Source: Ashinkailepas kermadecensis (taxonomy: Eukaryota; Arthropoda; Thecostraca; Neolepadidae). Taken from it: a stretch of DNA of 64,000 nucleotides. Location of the stretch: the NCBI GenBank assembly GCA_034440615.1, contig JAOTOM010005113.1, positions 833,001 to 897,000 on the forward strand. The letters run 5' to 3'. The position numbers and the translations under genes were made by a program. The first letter of the stretch is position 1. Every line of letters starts with the position of its first letter. Positions 1 through 11,275 of this stretch are shown here, in pieces. Under the pieces are notes generated by a model, which worked only from the letters and a program-made list of their open reading frames with translations, was not told the origin of the DNA and did not search any database.

Positions 1-584
1 GCAGTGGCGCAGAACAAAAATATAAGGTATTTGGTAAGGAATATTAATGTTCAGTGATCCTAGGTCATGGGAAAATTACGTAATAGAAGCCATCGTACGC
101 GCGAATTTCTCCCACTTTCGAGTAATTTGATAATTTTCCATGCCTTCCAAGTAGATCATGGCAGTGATGTCAGATGCTCCTTCGTCCTTCACCATATGCA
201 TATGTAAAACATGGAAGGCTTCGCCAGGAACAGTTAACGCAGTTTCGTGAGTACTGCTGTGTCTTTCGATTCCAGGTTTACCGCGGCGCATTCCGCACGC
301 CCCAACTGCTATCCTGGTCTGGTCTCGGGTCAGCTGCTGCAGTCGGGTCATCTGCCGATGGACTGCCAGCACCACCTATTGACGATCAGTGTAACAAGGA
401 GTGTTGCGGCCGTTGTGTGGTATGACGTACGATGCAAAACGAAGTGTGGCACTGTGGCGGCAACCCGGCATGTTTTGCAAGTTTTGTTATTTAACGTTTA
501 GGCTAAACCGTGTGCATTGCGTCGTAGTGTACTGCAGAGACTCGTCTAAGAGATGTTGGAAAGACGGATGGATGGGTTCAGATC
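1..584. other. Unassigned unique sequence
   Basis: Mixed-composition sequence without tandem structure. Short overlapping open frames exist on both strands (under 100 codons) but none resembles a protein family I know, and no splice-site context favours one strand. I see nothing else here. Confidence 0.5.
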
Positions 585-912
585 GTTGGAAGGGCCTCTG
601 GTCTCACGAAGAGGGGCCAAGCGTTTGAAGGAAGGCCTCTGGGCTGACGGAGAAAGCACTAGGCCAGTCAAGAGAGCCCCTGAGCCTATGGAGAGGGCCC
701 CTAGTCGTAGGAGGGGACCTCGGCCAGTTGGAGAGGGCCCCAGGCCGATATGAAGGGCCTCTGGGCCAACGGAGGGGCCCACGTTGCACAAGAGGCCCTT
801 GTCCTGACTGAGGGGTCCAAGCTGTTGAAAGGAGGGCTTCGGCCTGGCGGAGAAGGCCTTGTGCCGCTGAAGAGGGCCCCAGAACCGAAGGAGAAGGCCC
901 TCGGGACAGACG
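585..912. repeat. Degenerate GGCC-rich minisatellite, about 21-22 bp unit
   Basis: About fifteen imperfect units built on the pattern GAAGGGCCTCTGG followed by a variable GGCCNNNNGGAG segment. Units are heavily diverged and differ in length, so this is an old array compared with the near-perfect arrays elsewhere. It keeps frames open on the minus strand (for example 546-977 and 604-969), which explains the Pro/Gly/Ser-rich translations without invoking a gene. Confidence 0.7.
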
Positions 913-1492
913 TGTAGTGCCCCCGGGCAGCCGGGCAGCCTGACCCACATTTTCCAGCCATTGTACCAACGAACCAATTCTTTCTACTAATCAGCTCTCC
1001 TCCAAACCGCATCCTACATCAAACGTCCCACTATCCCACCTGCATTTCTTACGTCCCTGACATCATACGCGTCACTGCCAACCAGTCTCCCTGTGTCCGC
1101 GGCAAGAATCCGCGTCGCTGCGAAGTCGCTGCGTCTCTGACAAAAGCCGGTGTTGTTGCTGAACTGTCCCATATCCCGGTGTTCTATATATCAGGCCACT
1201 TTTCAGTCTCCCCATTGTCCAATACGTCCTGGACGCCAGTGTGTCCCTCTATGTCCCTATGTCTCAATTATTTCCTATGCTCCCCCCCTCCCTCCAGGCC
1301 GGCACGCCACCCACCACGCTGCCGGCGGGGAAACAAAGCGACAGCTGCGGCCTGGGCGCCCCGCCGACGACTCTTGCCCCCACCCCCACCTCCACCGTCA
1401 CCGTCCGTGGCGGCCAGGCAGCCGCTCGTGTTCCCGCTATGGATAGTCGGAAGTCAATGCTTCCGCCTGCGCGTCGCCAAAACTAGATCGCC

Positions 1493-1495
<3 letters not shown>
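913..1495. other. Unassigned sequence, C-rich segments
   Basis: Non-tandem sequence, with a C-rich stretch around 1280-1400 on the plus strand. Open frames of 81-133 codons here are low-complexity (Pro, His, Arg) and run into the following (GA)n tract. No recognisable gene. Confidence 0.4.

Positions 1496-1560
<65 letters not shown>
1496..1560. repeat. (GA)n microsatellite
   Basis: About 65 bp of uninterrupted GA dinucleotides. On the plus strand it reads as Arg-Glu, on the minus strand as Ser-Leu, accounting for the low-complexity ends of neighbouring open frames. Confidence 0.97.
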
Positions 1561-1563
<3 letters not shown>

Positions 1564-2358
1564 CTGGGAAACTTGAGTAAAAAGGTTGTTGAAATGGTTA
1601 GAACGCAACATTTGTCTGAAGCTGATAAAAGTGTCTGTCATTTTAAGATTTAAATAAGAACAGATGGCAATACGAATGAAAGAATGCTTGACAATCACAC
1701 ATTGCATGATGGAGCCGCCAACGTTTCGACAATCTTAATCTCCTTCAATATTTCTTGAAAATGCGGGAATTGGAAAACGTATGATCATATCAAAAAGAAA
1801 CGCAAACAAAACCAACCTGGCGGCCAGTGAAAGGCCAAGCAGAAAATCCAGCGCCGGGATGGGAAGAGGGGAGGGGAACAGGGAGGGAGTGGTCATGCTT
1901 TTTATTACTGTACGAATAACCCGGAGGTAAAATGAGAATGTGGAGGCGCTGGTTCCATAAGAAAATGTGTAATTGTAATTGTATTGTATTGTAAGTTGTA
2001 ATTGTAGAATTGTAAAATTGTAAAATTGTAATAACAACATCTTCACTGCCCTTGCCTCACGCCCTTTTTACTTATCATTACAAATAAATCGTAAATTTAT
2101 TCTTCATCTTCATTGCATTGGGTATTTTTCCCGGCACGTTTTTGTGTGCCATCGTGTACGGTGAGGCGGCACCAACAAGATTGGTTGCTGTGGGGTGTAG
2201 TGAACGTTGAGGGATCTAGAAAAGCTTGCAAAATTTACGAAGCCGCACGGCAATACAACAATAAAATGCACTCCGTACCATCAGCAGTGACAACTCTTAA
2301 ACTGCTTAGTAAGCTCATCTACTCGAATGCAGCTGAAAAGCAGTCAGTTGCGGCTAAG
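1561..2358. other. Unassigned AT-rich sequence with short ATTGTA-like repeats
   Basis: Mostly unique. At about 1968-2032 there is a short degenerate run of TTGTAA/ATTGTA words (8 bp or so per unit). No coding signal recognised. Confidence 0.5.
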
Positions 2359-2700
2359 ACACTTGTTTGTGTGAACATGGCGTTGTCGTACCCTAGACAC
2401 TTGTTTGTGTGAACATGGTGTTGTCGTACCCTAGACACTTGTTTGTGTGAACATGGCGTTGTCGTACCCTAGACACTTGTTTGTGTGAACATGGTGTTGT
2501 CGTACCCTAGACACTTGTTTGTGTGAACATGGCGTTGTCGTACCCTAGACACTTGTTTGTGTGAACATGGCGTTGTCGTACCCTAGACACTTGTTTGTGT
2601 GAACATGGCGTTGTCGTACCCTAGACACTTGTTTGTGTGAACATGGCGTTGTCGTACCCTAGACACTTGTCTGTGTGAACATGGCGTTGTCGTACCCTAG
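2359..2700. repeat. 38-bp minisatellite, 9 copies
   Basis: Nine head-to-tail 38-bp units beginning ACACTTGTTTGTGTGAACAT and ending CGTACCCTAG, exactly 342 bp. Units differ by single substitutions only (for example GGCGTTG versus GGTGTTG), so the array is young or homogenised. It starts directly after the word GGCTAAG and ends at an imperfect continuation ACTTGTATCC. Confidence 0.97.
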
Positions 2701-2865
2701 ACTTGTATCCACTCGATACAAGGTGCCCTCACCGACGGCACATAACCACGGCAGACTGCCGGCCGGGCTGCTGCGGCTCGGTGACGCCGTGGACGCCTGC
2801 CGTGGAGTCCCGGGAGTTCCGGGAGTTCCGGTCAGCCCGTGTCCGTCACGTCCCCCGGTGTCGTG

Positions 2866-3001
2866 GTGTCAGTGTCGCCCCACGTGTCAGTGTCGCCCCA
2901 CGTGTCAGTGTCGCCCCACGTGTCGGTGTCGCCCCACGTGTCAGTGTCGCCCCACGTGTCAGTGTCACCCCCATGTGTCAGTGTCGCCCCACGTGTCGGT
3001 G
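2866..3001. repeat. 18-bp minisatellite carrying phased CACGTG E-boxes
   Basis: About 7.5 copies of an 18-bp unit TCAGTGTCGCCCCACGTG. The palindromic hexamer CACGTG, the canonical E-box bound by bHLH factors, recurs at 2881, 2899, 2917, 2935 and 2953 with exact 18-bp phasing, and again at 2990 after one altered unit (CATGTG). All forward frames stay open because the unit length is a multiple of three and contains no stop. Confidence 0.93.
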
Positions 3002-3417
3002 CGGCCGGAGCGCGGCCTCATTAAGTCTGGCTGATGAGCACCGCCCAGATGAGCGCCGATCGGACGCAGAGACGGCCGGCCGCCGCCCGCCCGCCGCCAG
3101 GAACAGGAACAGGAACAGGAAGAGGGTGTCAACACCGGCCCAGCTGGTCTCGGCCTGTCCGCTGTGGCATTTAAATCATCCCGCCGGAATGCGGCCAGGG
3201 GACGGAGGACGCCCCTCCGCCGGACGGGTGTCAATGTGGTGGCCGCTCGTGTTGAGGCTCGTCCTTCAGTTCAGGGTCGGGTGACGCTTCTTGTCTTCTA
3301 TCCAGGACGGACGGAGGGAGGAAACGCCACAAGACAAGCCACTGTCACGGCAATCTCCTCATTCAGACAAACTTATACGGGCGGACACAACGCATGAAAG
3401 ACACACTGTGTACATTG
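3002..3417. other. Unassigned GC-rich unique sequence
   Basis: CpG-containing sequence downstream of the E-box array. A short (GGAACA)n-like run lies at about 3100-3122. The segment around 3160-3240 mixes an AT core (ATTTAAATCATC) with CpG-rich flanks. No gene recognised. Confidence 0.4.
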
Positions 3418-3545
3418 AACAAATGTATATATGTACATGCAATATATATATATGCATGTGTATATCATGCATTGCATGCATATGCACATATGTAATATAC
3501 GTTTGATTTATGCTTTATATATATGCATGTATCTATGCATGTGCA
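3418..3545. repeat. ATGCATGT-rich simple repeat
   Basis: Interrupted run of TATATG, ATGCAT and GCATGTAT words, alternating purine-pyrimidine over about 125 bp. Low complexity with no coding sense. Confidence 0.8.
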
Positions 3546-3581
3546 CATGGTTGTGCATACGCCACTAAATCCGACACATGA

Positions 3582-3598
3582 GGGGGGGGGGGGGGGGG
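3582..3598 (+). repeat. Poly-G tract, 17 nt
   Basis: Seventeen consecutive G residues followed by AG. Homopolymers of this length are unstable and error-prone in sequencing, so the exact length should not be trusted. Confidence 0.9.
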
Positions 3599-3599
3599 A

Positions 3600-4195
3600 G
3601 CGATCTTTCCATGGGCTAGCTTGCAGAACGCTCGAACGCTTTCGGCCATGATAGAAGTGTTGCCAATTTTCGGCAACCAAGTTCAGATGAAATCTGCTCT
3701 TAACTGCCCACAAACTGTCCATGTTTCTAGATTGTCTAAGAATATTTAGAGTTGAAAAAAAATATGTGCCCTGGTTGCTGGACCAATCAATTTAATTTCA
3801 AAATCATCATTATTACGCCATAAAGCAATGCTTGACAAGTGAAACCATGGTCTAAGGCAAAGCAGTGTTCGTCCCCCCGGAGTGTTTATATCAGCGATTT
3901 TACCAGTTCCATAGCTACAATGAAAGCATCGTAAGCTTATGAAGCACAAAATTCTGGTTGAAACTAGAAATAGTAACATCAGGTACCGCCTTCCGCGGCT
4001 TAGACAATTTTGTGAAAATGAACGCTACATGACGATCGGCCATGGTTGCCGATGCTCTCCGAACCACACATAGCTAATAAGTTTAATACAACGAAGAATG
4101 GCTCTTAGATGCTCCTGGGTTTTAGACATTGCGTGTAAAGAAAGCATACGACCTTCAATATACCAGGAGGTACTGAGTTGACATCAAAAGTAACG
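3600..4195. other. Unassigned unique sequence
   Basis: AT-moderate, non-tandem sequence with only short open frames. I see no recognisable gene or repeat family. Confidence 0.4.
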
Positions 4196-4203
4196 TTAAG
4201 GAT

Positions 4204-4252
4204 TATACTTTATTGCTCAACGTTTCGGCCAGGGGCCATCGTCAGGAGTGAT
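4204..4252 (-). ncRNA. Hammerhead-ribozyme-like motif, degenerate (I)
   Basis: Read on the minus strand, CTGACGA (4239-4245) is followed by a GGCC/GGCC-type stem II (4227-4238), then GAAAC (4222-4226) and GTT as a potential NUH cleavage triplet. This matches the order of the hammerhead core CUGAUGA, stem II, GAAA, NUH, with one change in the first core block (U to C). The candidate stem I (CTC with GAG) is only about three base pairs, so activity is doubtful. Penelope-like retroelements are known to carry hammerhead motifs with very short stem III in their terminal repeats, which is the likely source. Confidence 0.45.
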
Positions 4253-4389
4253 ATAAAAATGTCAACTGGACATCATGTGAACCGACCCAAGCTATTGAGC
4301 AAAATGCCGAGCACGATTCTTGCTTCTCCGTAAATATTGCATGTTTTGTAACATCCATTCGTCTACAAAATGTATTCAAGGTTTTCAGC

Positions 4390-4414
4390 TTGTGTGTGTG
4401 TGGGGGGGGGGGGG
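4390..4414 (+). repeat. (GT)n followed by poly-G tract
   Basis: Five GT dinucleotides run into about 13 consecutive G residues. Simple sequence only. Confidence 0.85.
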
Positions 4415-4575
4415 ATTCCAGTTGGAATTTGGACACAAGCTGGAATACCTGTAATTTGGACTATAATATGCAGCACTGTTATATGCGAAGACCCGAGTTC
4501 CGTAGCTACGGAACTGGAAAACACGAGTACCTACTCGTCATGTCCGGTGTCTTACGATGCTTATACCACTTCAAC

Positions 4576-4748
4576 ACAAAGTACAGTGACACAGGATGTT
4601 ATATTCCCAGGAAAGTACACCAACGCTTTGGCTTAAATGCCTTCATCAGGGCGACCACCCTTCACCATGGTCACCATTATGAAGGCATTAAGCCGAAACG
4701 TTGGTGTATTTTCCTGATAACATAACATCTTGCGCCACTGTACTTTGT
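4576..4748. mobile_element. Palindromic element with paired hammerhead-like motifs (Penelope-like remnant?)
   Basis: Two inverted arms, about 4576-4646 and 4679-4748, share roughly 85 percent identity around a 32-nt spacer. Each arm contains a hammerhead-like block on its own strand. The minus-strand copy has an intact CTGATGA (4643-4649), stem II AGGC/GCC, then AAAGC in place of GAAAC. The plus-strand copy has ATTATGA in place of CTGATGA, the same stem II, then an intact GAAAC (about 4694-4698). Both keep GTT plus GGTG, which can pair with the C-rich sequence before the core as a four-pair stem I. The layout fits a decayed inverted pair of Penelope-type terminal repeats, with motif I 350 bp away as a third member. 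Confidence 0.6.
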
Positions 4749-4759
4749 ATGCATTAAAT

Positions 4760-5082
4760 TTGTCCAGTAAACTATTAACATCCTGCCACTTCAAGCATGG
4801 CATGCCTCTGATGGGCCTTCATGGGTGGTCTGAGGCTTCGACTGATTACATTTTCAAATGATTTATGCTCAGGATAAAATAAAATGAGATGTGCAGAATC
4901 CCCAAATAGCTTTGCTCATTAGTCATTAACTATCTCAGCATCTTAACAGGCGACCCCTGAGGTGCAGATAGGCCAGAGCAAAAGGAAAGCGAAGTCACAT
5001 TAACTCATTATATACACACCGTTGTGCATTTTCCAATATTGTGGGATAGGAAGCTTAATAGGATTTTATGCAAACTTATGCA
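4760..5082. other. Unassigned AT-rich sequence
   Basis: Unique sequence between the palindrome and the long (TA)n tract. No open frame or motif that I can assign. Confidence 0.4.
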
Positions 5083-5334
<252 letters not shown>

Positions 5335-5569
5335 CATGCTTATCCATGCATGTATGCATGTATGCACATATATACCTGCGAGGAGACATTATACAGAGCG
5401 CTCGTCATCAGCGCTGGCTCATCACTCACGAGCAGACGATAAATAGCCGAGTTTTCCAATGCATCCCAATCTAGTCAATGGGCAGCCATTAGCTGACATT
5501 ATGTAGCGACAGAAATATCCAGCTATGTTCCAACTACCGCAGTAAATCTGTGCCGGTAACTAGATCCCC

Positions 5570-5826
5570 GCTCCCGCCACACTCTGTCGCTGGGTCGTCT
5601 CCGTCCTACGCGGGTCCGTCTCCGTCCTACTGTCGCTGGGTCATCTCCGTCCTACGTGGGTCTGTCTCTGTCCTACTGTCGCTGGGTCGTCTCCGTCCTA
5701 CGCGGGTCTGTCTCCGTCCTACTGTCGCTGGGTCGTCTCCGTCCTACGCGGGTCTGTCTCCGTCCTACTGTCGCTGAGTCGTCTCCGTCCTACTGTCGCT
5801 GGGTCGTCTCCGTCCCACGCGGGTCG
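5570..5826. repeat. 46-bp minisatellite (two 23-bp half units)
   Basis: About five copies of a unit CTGTCGCTGGGTCGTCTCCG followed by TCCTACGCGGGTCTGTCTCC. The two halves resemble each other, so the 46-bp unit probably arose by doubling of a 23-mer. One copy lacks a half unit near 5770. Confidence 0.92.
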
Positions 5827-7020
5827 AAAATTGCTCGCTGATTAATACAGCGATGGACTCATACCTGAATCGCTCACCAGCTCGATCTCTGGTGGTTGGA
5901 ATGGTTCATTAAGAAGAAGACCTCAGGTGTTCTGGAAGGTTTCACGAGGGGACCTCTCTGGTGTTCGACGCGGCCTCATGTGGATGGATCGTTGGTGCTT
6001 GGCACAGTGTTATCAGGAGAACTCGTAGGTGTTCGACAGAGTCTCATACGGAGGGGTTCTGTGATACTTGACAGTTCATGCTGAAGGGCTCCCCGGCGTG
6101 CCTAACAGCTACAACTACTACAACGGTCTAACGGCTCTGTGGAACCGTTGGAACTATTTTGGTCTGCTGCTGGTGGGACTAACCGCACCATTTCGAGTGC
6201 GTTCAAGGTGTAAATAATCCGATAATTTCTTCTAACCATTCAAATTATCTTATCTTTCCATTTTTAACTGTGCCGCCCACGTTCCAAAAACAAGCGTTTC
6301 TAAGAATTGACCACTGACCTAATCGTGGCTTTAATCATTTTAGCTTCTTGCAAAATGGATCGATTCAAGATATTGGATGGTTCGAATTATGCAGAAGTAC
6401 CCTTGTTGGCCGTCTTTGGAGGAAAAGTGTCCATTCGTGTCGGCCTGCTCTATACACTAACGTCAGAGCTCCTCGGCCACGGCGACCCTCACCCGCGGGG
6501 TGTGACCTCCACCGCAGCGCCGGTGACCCGTGGCGGACATGAGTGTCGCCGTCCGGCCGGTGGCAGGGTTTCACCAGACGACAGACGACACCACGCCTCA
6601 CGGGCCGACTCATTCATCAGCCGCGCCGCTCGGGTTACGCACAAAAAGGCGGCCGCCGCTGTCAGAGCCCTTTAAAGCTCTGCTTACGCCACTCGGCCGA
6701 GCCGGAGGAATGTTCGCGCGCGCGCGCGACCAGTGCACAGCTGGGCTGAATGGTGGCGTCCAGCTGGGCAGGATACGGGCGCCGGCCATTCAGCCTCGGC
6801 GGCGCCGTGGGCTCCCTAAGCTGTGTTGGAAAGATGATCTGGACGTGACCGCCGAGTGGGACGGAATTCTGAAAGTGTCGCTGTACCTTGGAATGTGGCC
6901 AGGACTCTTTGGCCCATGTAATCTCAATGTGGAGAAAACCAAGCCATTTCACCCGAAACAACCTGAAGTGTATATTTTATATTATGAACAAGCGTAATGC
7001 ATTTTATCCCGCCCCGGGTG
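5827..7020. other. Unassigned sequence, CpG-rich from about 6430 to 6830
   Basis: 5827-6400 is ordinary unique sequence. 6430-6830 is CpG-rich and includes a (CG)n-like alternation at 6714-6728. A plus-strand open frame of 155 codons (6530-6997) is not low-complexity in its second half, but I recognise no domain and it ends where the next array begins. I would not call it a gene. Confidence 0.35.
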
Positions 7021-7428
7021 GGTCAATATAGCGTCTCCTGTCTGCTGATGGACCACAACAGCGTCTCCTGTCTGCTGATGGGCCACTGCAGGGTCTCGTG
7101 TCTGCTGATGGGCCACTACAGCGTCTCGTGTCTGCTGATGGGCCACTACAGCGTTTCGTGTCTGCTGACGGGCCACTACATGGTCTCGTGTCTGCTGATG
7201 GGCCACTGCAGAGTCTCCTGTCTGCTGATGGGCCACTACAGCGTCTTGTGTCTGCTGATGGGCCACCGCAGAGTCTCGTGTCTGCTGATGGGCTACTACA
7301 GAGTCTTGTGTCGGCTGATGGGCCATTACTGCGTCTCCTGTCTGCTGATGGGCCACTACAGAGTCTCGTGTCTGCTGATGGGCCACCGCAGAGTCTCGTG
7401 TCTGCTGATGGGCCACTACAATATCCCG
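7021..7428. repeat. 30-bp minisatellite, about 13.5 copies
   Basis: Unit GTCTCGTGTCTGCTGATGGG followed by CCACTACAGC. Point differences scatter through the copies. Because 30 is a multiple of three and the unit lacks stops in several frames, both strands show open frames with ten-residue periodicity (plus strand 6997-7629, minus strand 6982-7545). These are best read as repeat by-products. Confidence 0.95.
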
Positions 7429-7734
7429 TATTTCCTGGCGGTGTGGCCCTCTTCTGCAGCACCTGTGCTCCCCTCGATTAACTGGCCGGTCTCGATTGGC
7501 CCAACCGGCCCGCCGGCGGCTGCTGAAGTGCCTGGGGCGGCACAACAGGTCACGCGCCTGCCTGACTCACTCCGGCGGGCCGCGTGGTGGTACTGCGGAG
7601 GGGGAAGAGGACGTCGACAGACAACGTAACCCCACCGCAGCCGACGTTGTGAAGTAGCGGCTAGTGACGTCTGCGTTCGCATTGAGCGAAAGACTCATGA
7701 GATGGCTGTGGAATGGTAGCGGTGGCTCAGAACA
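7429..7734. other. Unassigned spacer between two arrays
   Basis: About 300 bp of GC-rich unique sequence separating the 30-bp and 38-bp arrays. No recognised feature. Confidence 0.4.
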
Positions 7735-8338
7735 GTGTCCCGGTCCTGCCCACACCACACGCGCAGTGTAGGATGTCCCGGTCCTGCCCACACCACACGC
7801 GCAGTGTAGGATGTCCTGGTCCTGCCCACACCACACGCGCAGTGTAGGATGTCCTGGTCCTGCCCACACCACCCGCGCAGTGTAGGATGTCCTGGTCCTG
7901 CCCACACCACACGCGCAGTGTAGGATGTCCTGGTCCTGCCCACACCACACGCGCAGTGTAGGATGTCCCGGTCCTGCCCACACCACACGCGCAGTGTAGG
8001 ATGTCCCGGTCCTGCCCACACCACACGCGCAGTGTAATGGGTCCTGCCCACACTACACGCGCAGTGTAGGATGTCCCGGTCCTGCCCACACCACACGCGC
8101 AGTGTAGGATGTCCGGTCCTGCCCACACAGTACACGCGCAGTGTAGGATGTCCCGGTCCTGCCCACACTACACGCGCAGTGTAGGATGTCCCGGTCCTGC
8201 CCACACCACACGCGCAGTGTAGGATGTCCCGGTCCTGCCCACACCACACGCGCAGTGTAGGATGTCCCGGTCCTGCCCACACCACACGCGCAGTGTAGGA
8301 TGTCCCGGTCCTGCCCACACCACACGCGCAGTGTAGGA
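7735..8338. repeat. 38-bp minisatellite, about 16 copies
   Basis: Unit GGATGTCCCGGTCCTGCCCA followed by CACCACACGCGCAGTGTA. Most copies differ by one or two bases. One copy (about 8036) has lost several bases and another (about 8125) has a small insertion near CACACAGTACACG. The minus strand shows four staggered open frames because 38 is not a multiple of three. Confidence 0.96.
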
Positions 8339-8706
8339 TACCGCCGTGATGAAGGTAGGCAGCTGATGTCTTGCACCTCCGACTCCGTTTGTCACACGGC
8401 TCCGTTTGTCACACGGCTCTTCTAGATACGGTGGTGTCGCCGGGTCCGCAACAGGTGATTGCGATTGCAGCTAAGTCTGAGGTTGTGAAACCCATTGACT
8501 TATCATGGGACAGAAAAGGGTTGTTTTCTAGACAACCCAGTACCCAGTTTTATCATAGGTAACATGACAGTGTATTGAAACGGTTGGCCTGCGATTCCCA
8601 CTCATACCTACCATCCCATGACTTGGAAAGTCCGTGACGGAGGAGAACAAAATATGGTAAAACGTGCTGGAGGCACAAATGTTAGTACGTAGAACACACG
8701 GTTTCA
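8339..8706. other. Unassigned unique sequence
   Basis: A short tandem duplication of CACACGGCTCCGTTTGT lies near 8390-8415. Nothing else recognised. Confidence 0.4.
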
Positions 8707-8754
8707 TACACACACACACACACATACACACACAAACACACACACACACACACT
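8707..8754. repeat. (CA)n microsatellite
   Basis: About 48 bp of CA dinucleotides with two TA and one AA interruption. Confidence 0.95.
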
Positions 8755-9669
8755 TCCCGGCGAAGCTGATGTGGGTCCCGTCGTGCGTATCACTCCTCAA
8801 TGTACACAGGCGTTCCGAACGCACGAATGACACTGTTTGTGATAGCAGTGCGCTGTCACCCTTCCAGCCACGTTTCAGCCACTTTTGATAGCCCAGGAAT
8901 GTTGTCAGCTGACGGTGGCGGTGAGTAACACGTCACGAACAGGAAGTATGCCGACTGTAAATCGACGGCAAAATTACCCGTTGCGCAGCAGATCAGCCTC
9001 GATCGACACGTGCTCGCTTGTGCAATGCTCTTTTTGTTTAATGCCACATCAGGCAGTCCGCGTAGGAATATTTTGATTGAAGTGTACGTAGGGTTAGTTA
9101 CGGGAAGCTTAATCACGATGCTAACGAACAGCGGGCCTAATCCACGCTTTAACGACAGGCGGTCTGTGTGCATCGACCTGCACTACTATACGCTTAACGA
9201 GCGTTATGTGTGTGTGTGTGTGTGGAGCTAGCATGCGTATTGGCTATAATACTCCAAGGCATTTGGCGACCGACCCAATAGGATACCATGTTCAGTGCAG
9301 ACAACGTTGGGGCTCCAAATTAACACCGAGAGGCAATGTATACCAAATACACCGTCAGGAGTATACCAAACGGCAATGGCTGGGTAAATCGCCACGGCGC
9401 ACGTGCCATTGCGTCATTGTGTCCTGTCGACTTCTGCCGGCGGCTACTGGAAACGACCAGCTATTACTGTAAGCTACGAGTGGCGTCAGTTTAGATTAAT
9501 GGTCGTTTGAAGATTTTCATTAGTTTCGCTCCCGGAAGGTATACAAAGAAGCCGTGTTGCACGGGACTGGTAATCACAGTGGCAGACTTCGGCCATTGCG
9601 GCGGCGGCTCAATGCCTGGTTGGACAGCATACCGACAAGGGGCGGGGCGAGGCAGACCAGTTGAATGAT
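8755..9669. other. Unassigned unique sequence
   Basis: Ordinary non-tandem sequence with a short (GT)n at about 9207-9224. Open frames up to 105 codons overlap on opposite strands without homology that I can recognise. Confidence 0.4.
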
Positions 9670-9845
9670 GACCTGAACGGCGAGAGTTGGCGGGGACTCA
9701 ACGACAGAGTTGGTGGGAACCTAACGACAGAAGTCGGCGGGGACCTAACGACAGGAGTCGGCGGGGACTCAACGACAGGAGTCGTCGGGGACTCAACGAC
9801 AGGAGTTTGTGGGGACCTAACGGCAGGAGTTGGCGGGGACCAAGG
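9670..9845. repeat. 24-bp minisatellite, about 7 copies
   Basis: Unit GGGGACCTAACGACAGGAGT plus CGGC, with CTCAACG replacing CCTAACG in some copies. The plus strand is open through it with an eight-residue Gly-Asp-Leu-Thr period. Confidence 0.92.
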
Positions 9846-9947
9846 GGCACGGCTGCTTGTTAAGCTTCCTTACAAACTCGGCATAATAACTGCATCGAAA
9901 CGTTTTCACTGTGCGGAGCTGATTGCTCTCCTGCACTAGAGGTGGCA

Positions 9948-10115
9948 AATGTAACAACCAAATGTAAAAACCAAATGTAACAACCAAATGTAACAACCAA
10001 ATGTAACAACCAAATGCAACAACCAAATGTAACAACCAAATGTAACAACCAAATGTAACAACCAAATGTAACAACCAAATGTAACAACCAAATGTAACAA
10101 CCAAATGCAACAACC
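9948..10115. repeat. 13-bp minisatellite, about 13 copies
   Basis: Near-perfect head-to-tail GTAACAACCAAAT units. Differences are GTAAAAACC once and GCAACAACC twice. The minus strand is open with a 13-residue period over 39 bp. Confidence 0.97.
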
Positions 10116-11129
10116 AGAAGCCCGGTCAGGACCGGCAGGGGTTCTGGCCGGCTTTGGATGTATACCAGGCTTTCAACCAGTCTTGTATAGTTTCATTGTG
10201 AAATATAAACAAGATATAGGTGTTATAAAAAGCCCAATGATCATGCACATTCTAAGGTCCTTTTCAGCATTGCATCCGGCAATGTTGCCCTATGTATTCA
10301 GCAATCTGAAGATAACCCTTAAATAGATTCACAATGTCCCCCATGCTAATTGGTGAAAGCAGGCCGACAAGATATTGGTTAATACCTCAAGCATATCATT
10401 GACACATTTTTAAAGTGCAAGACTTAAAATTTCAATCAAGACAAGACATGTTTCAATGATTTCACCGCATATCGAACAATAGGATGGAGGTGAAGCCAAG
10501 TTGAAATGTTAAATTCATGGTCAACACTCAAAAGACTACTATTGTAGCACATCGCTTATGATGATGCGGTAGTGCGAATGCTCTTTTCTTTATGGTCGTA
10601 CAAGCAATCTACAACATCTACCTCCAATCTGTCCACCTACACTGCGAGTAATAACAAGTTTTCTCTTGGAAAGCACGTCTTTTTGTATTGATAGGTTTCA
10701 ATAGCTCAACAACAAAACTCTGAAATAGAAACTCCATTAGAACACAGAGTTTATGATTTACGTTCATAATCCAAGGAAATGGTGAAATTGTGACCATGAG
10801 GAAGGTTTGATTCTTACATTTTTGAATAATATGTAGCATATTGCACACCATATCCAATACTTGAATTATGCCACATAGGTTCAAACTACAATAATCGTTG
10901 ACCTTCATGCTTCATAGCAGGTGCTATCAAACCCATATTCTGTATGGTCAAATTGTAACATAATCATTGGGTGAAATTTCAATAAATTTCTAATTTCACT
11001 CCAGACTTTTTCATGTTCAGAATAGTTCATGTTGGCTGTCAGCAACCTATTACAAATATAAATAATGAATCATCAATGAATAACTACACAGGAACAGAAC
11101 CTCGGAACAACACCATACGCTGACGGTAA
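10116..11129. other. Unassigned AT-rich unique sequence
   Basis: About 1 kb of AT-rich sequence. A 96-codon minus-strand open frame (10618-10908) is not obviously repetitive but matches no family I know. No tandem structure. Confidence 0.4.
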
Positions 11130-11275
11130 TTCGCAAATAATACGAGAACCTTACGACTCATGAGTACCATACGAAATCCTCACGGCTCACGAATATAATA
11201 CGAGAACCTCATGACACACGAGTATAATACGAGAACCTCACGACCCACGAGTATAATAACGGGAACCTCACGAGC
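11130..11275. repeat. 29-bp minisatellite, about 4.5 copies
   Basis: Degenerate units around ACGAGAACCTCACGACNCAC followed by GAGTATAAT. The outer copies are more diverged than the inner two. Confidence 0.82.

Noticed and set aside
7021..8338. CRISPR array
   Set aside because: Repeats are contiguous with no unique spacers and the context is eukaryotic.
9895..9915. Further hammerhead-like motif at CGAAACGTT
   Set aside because: No CUGAUGA-like block or stem II before it. The GAAACGTT-like words at about 1720 and 43520 were dropped for the same reason.
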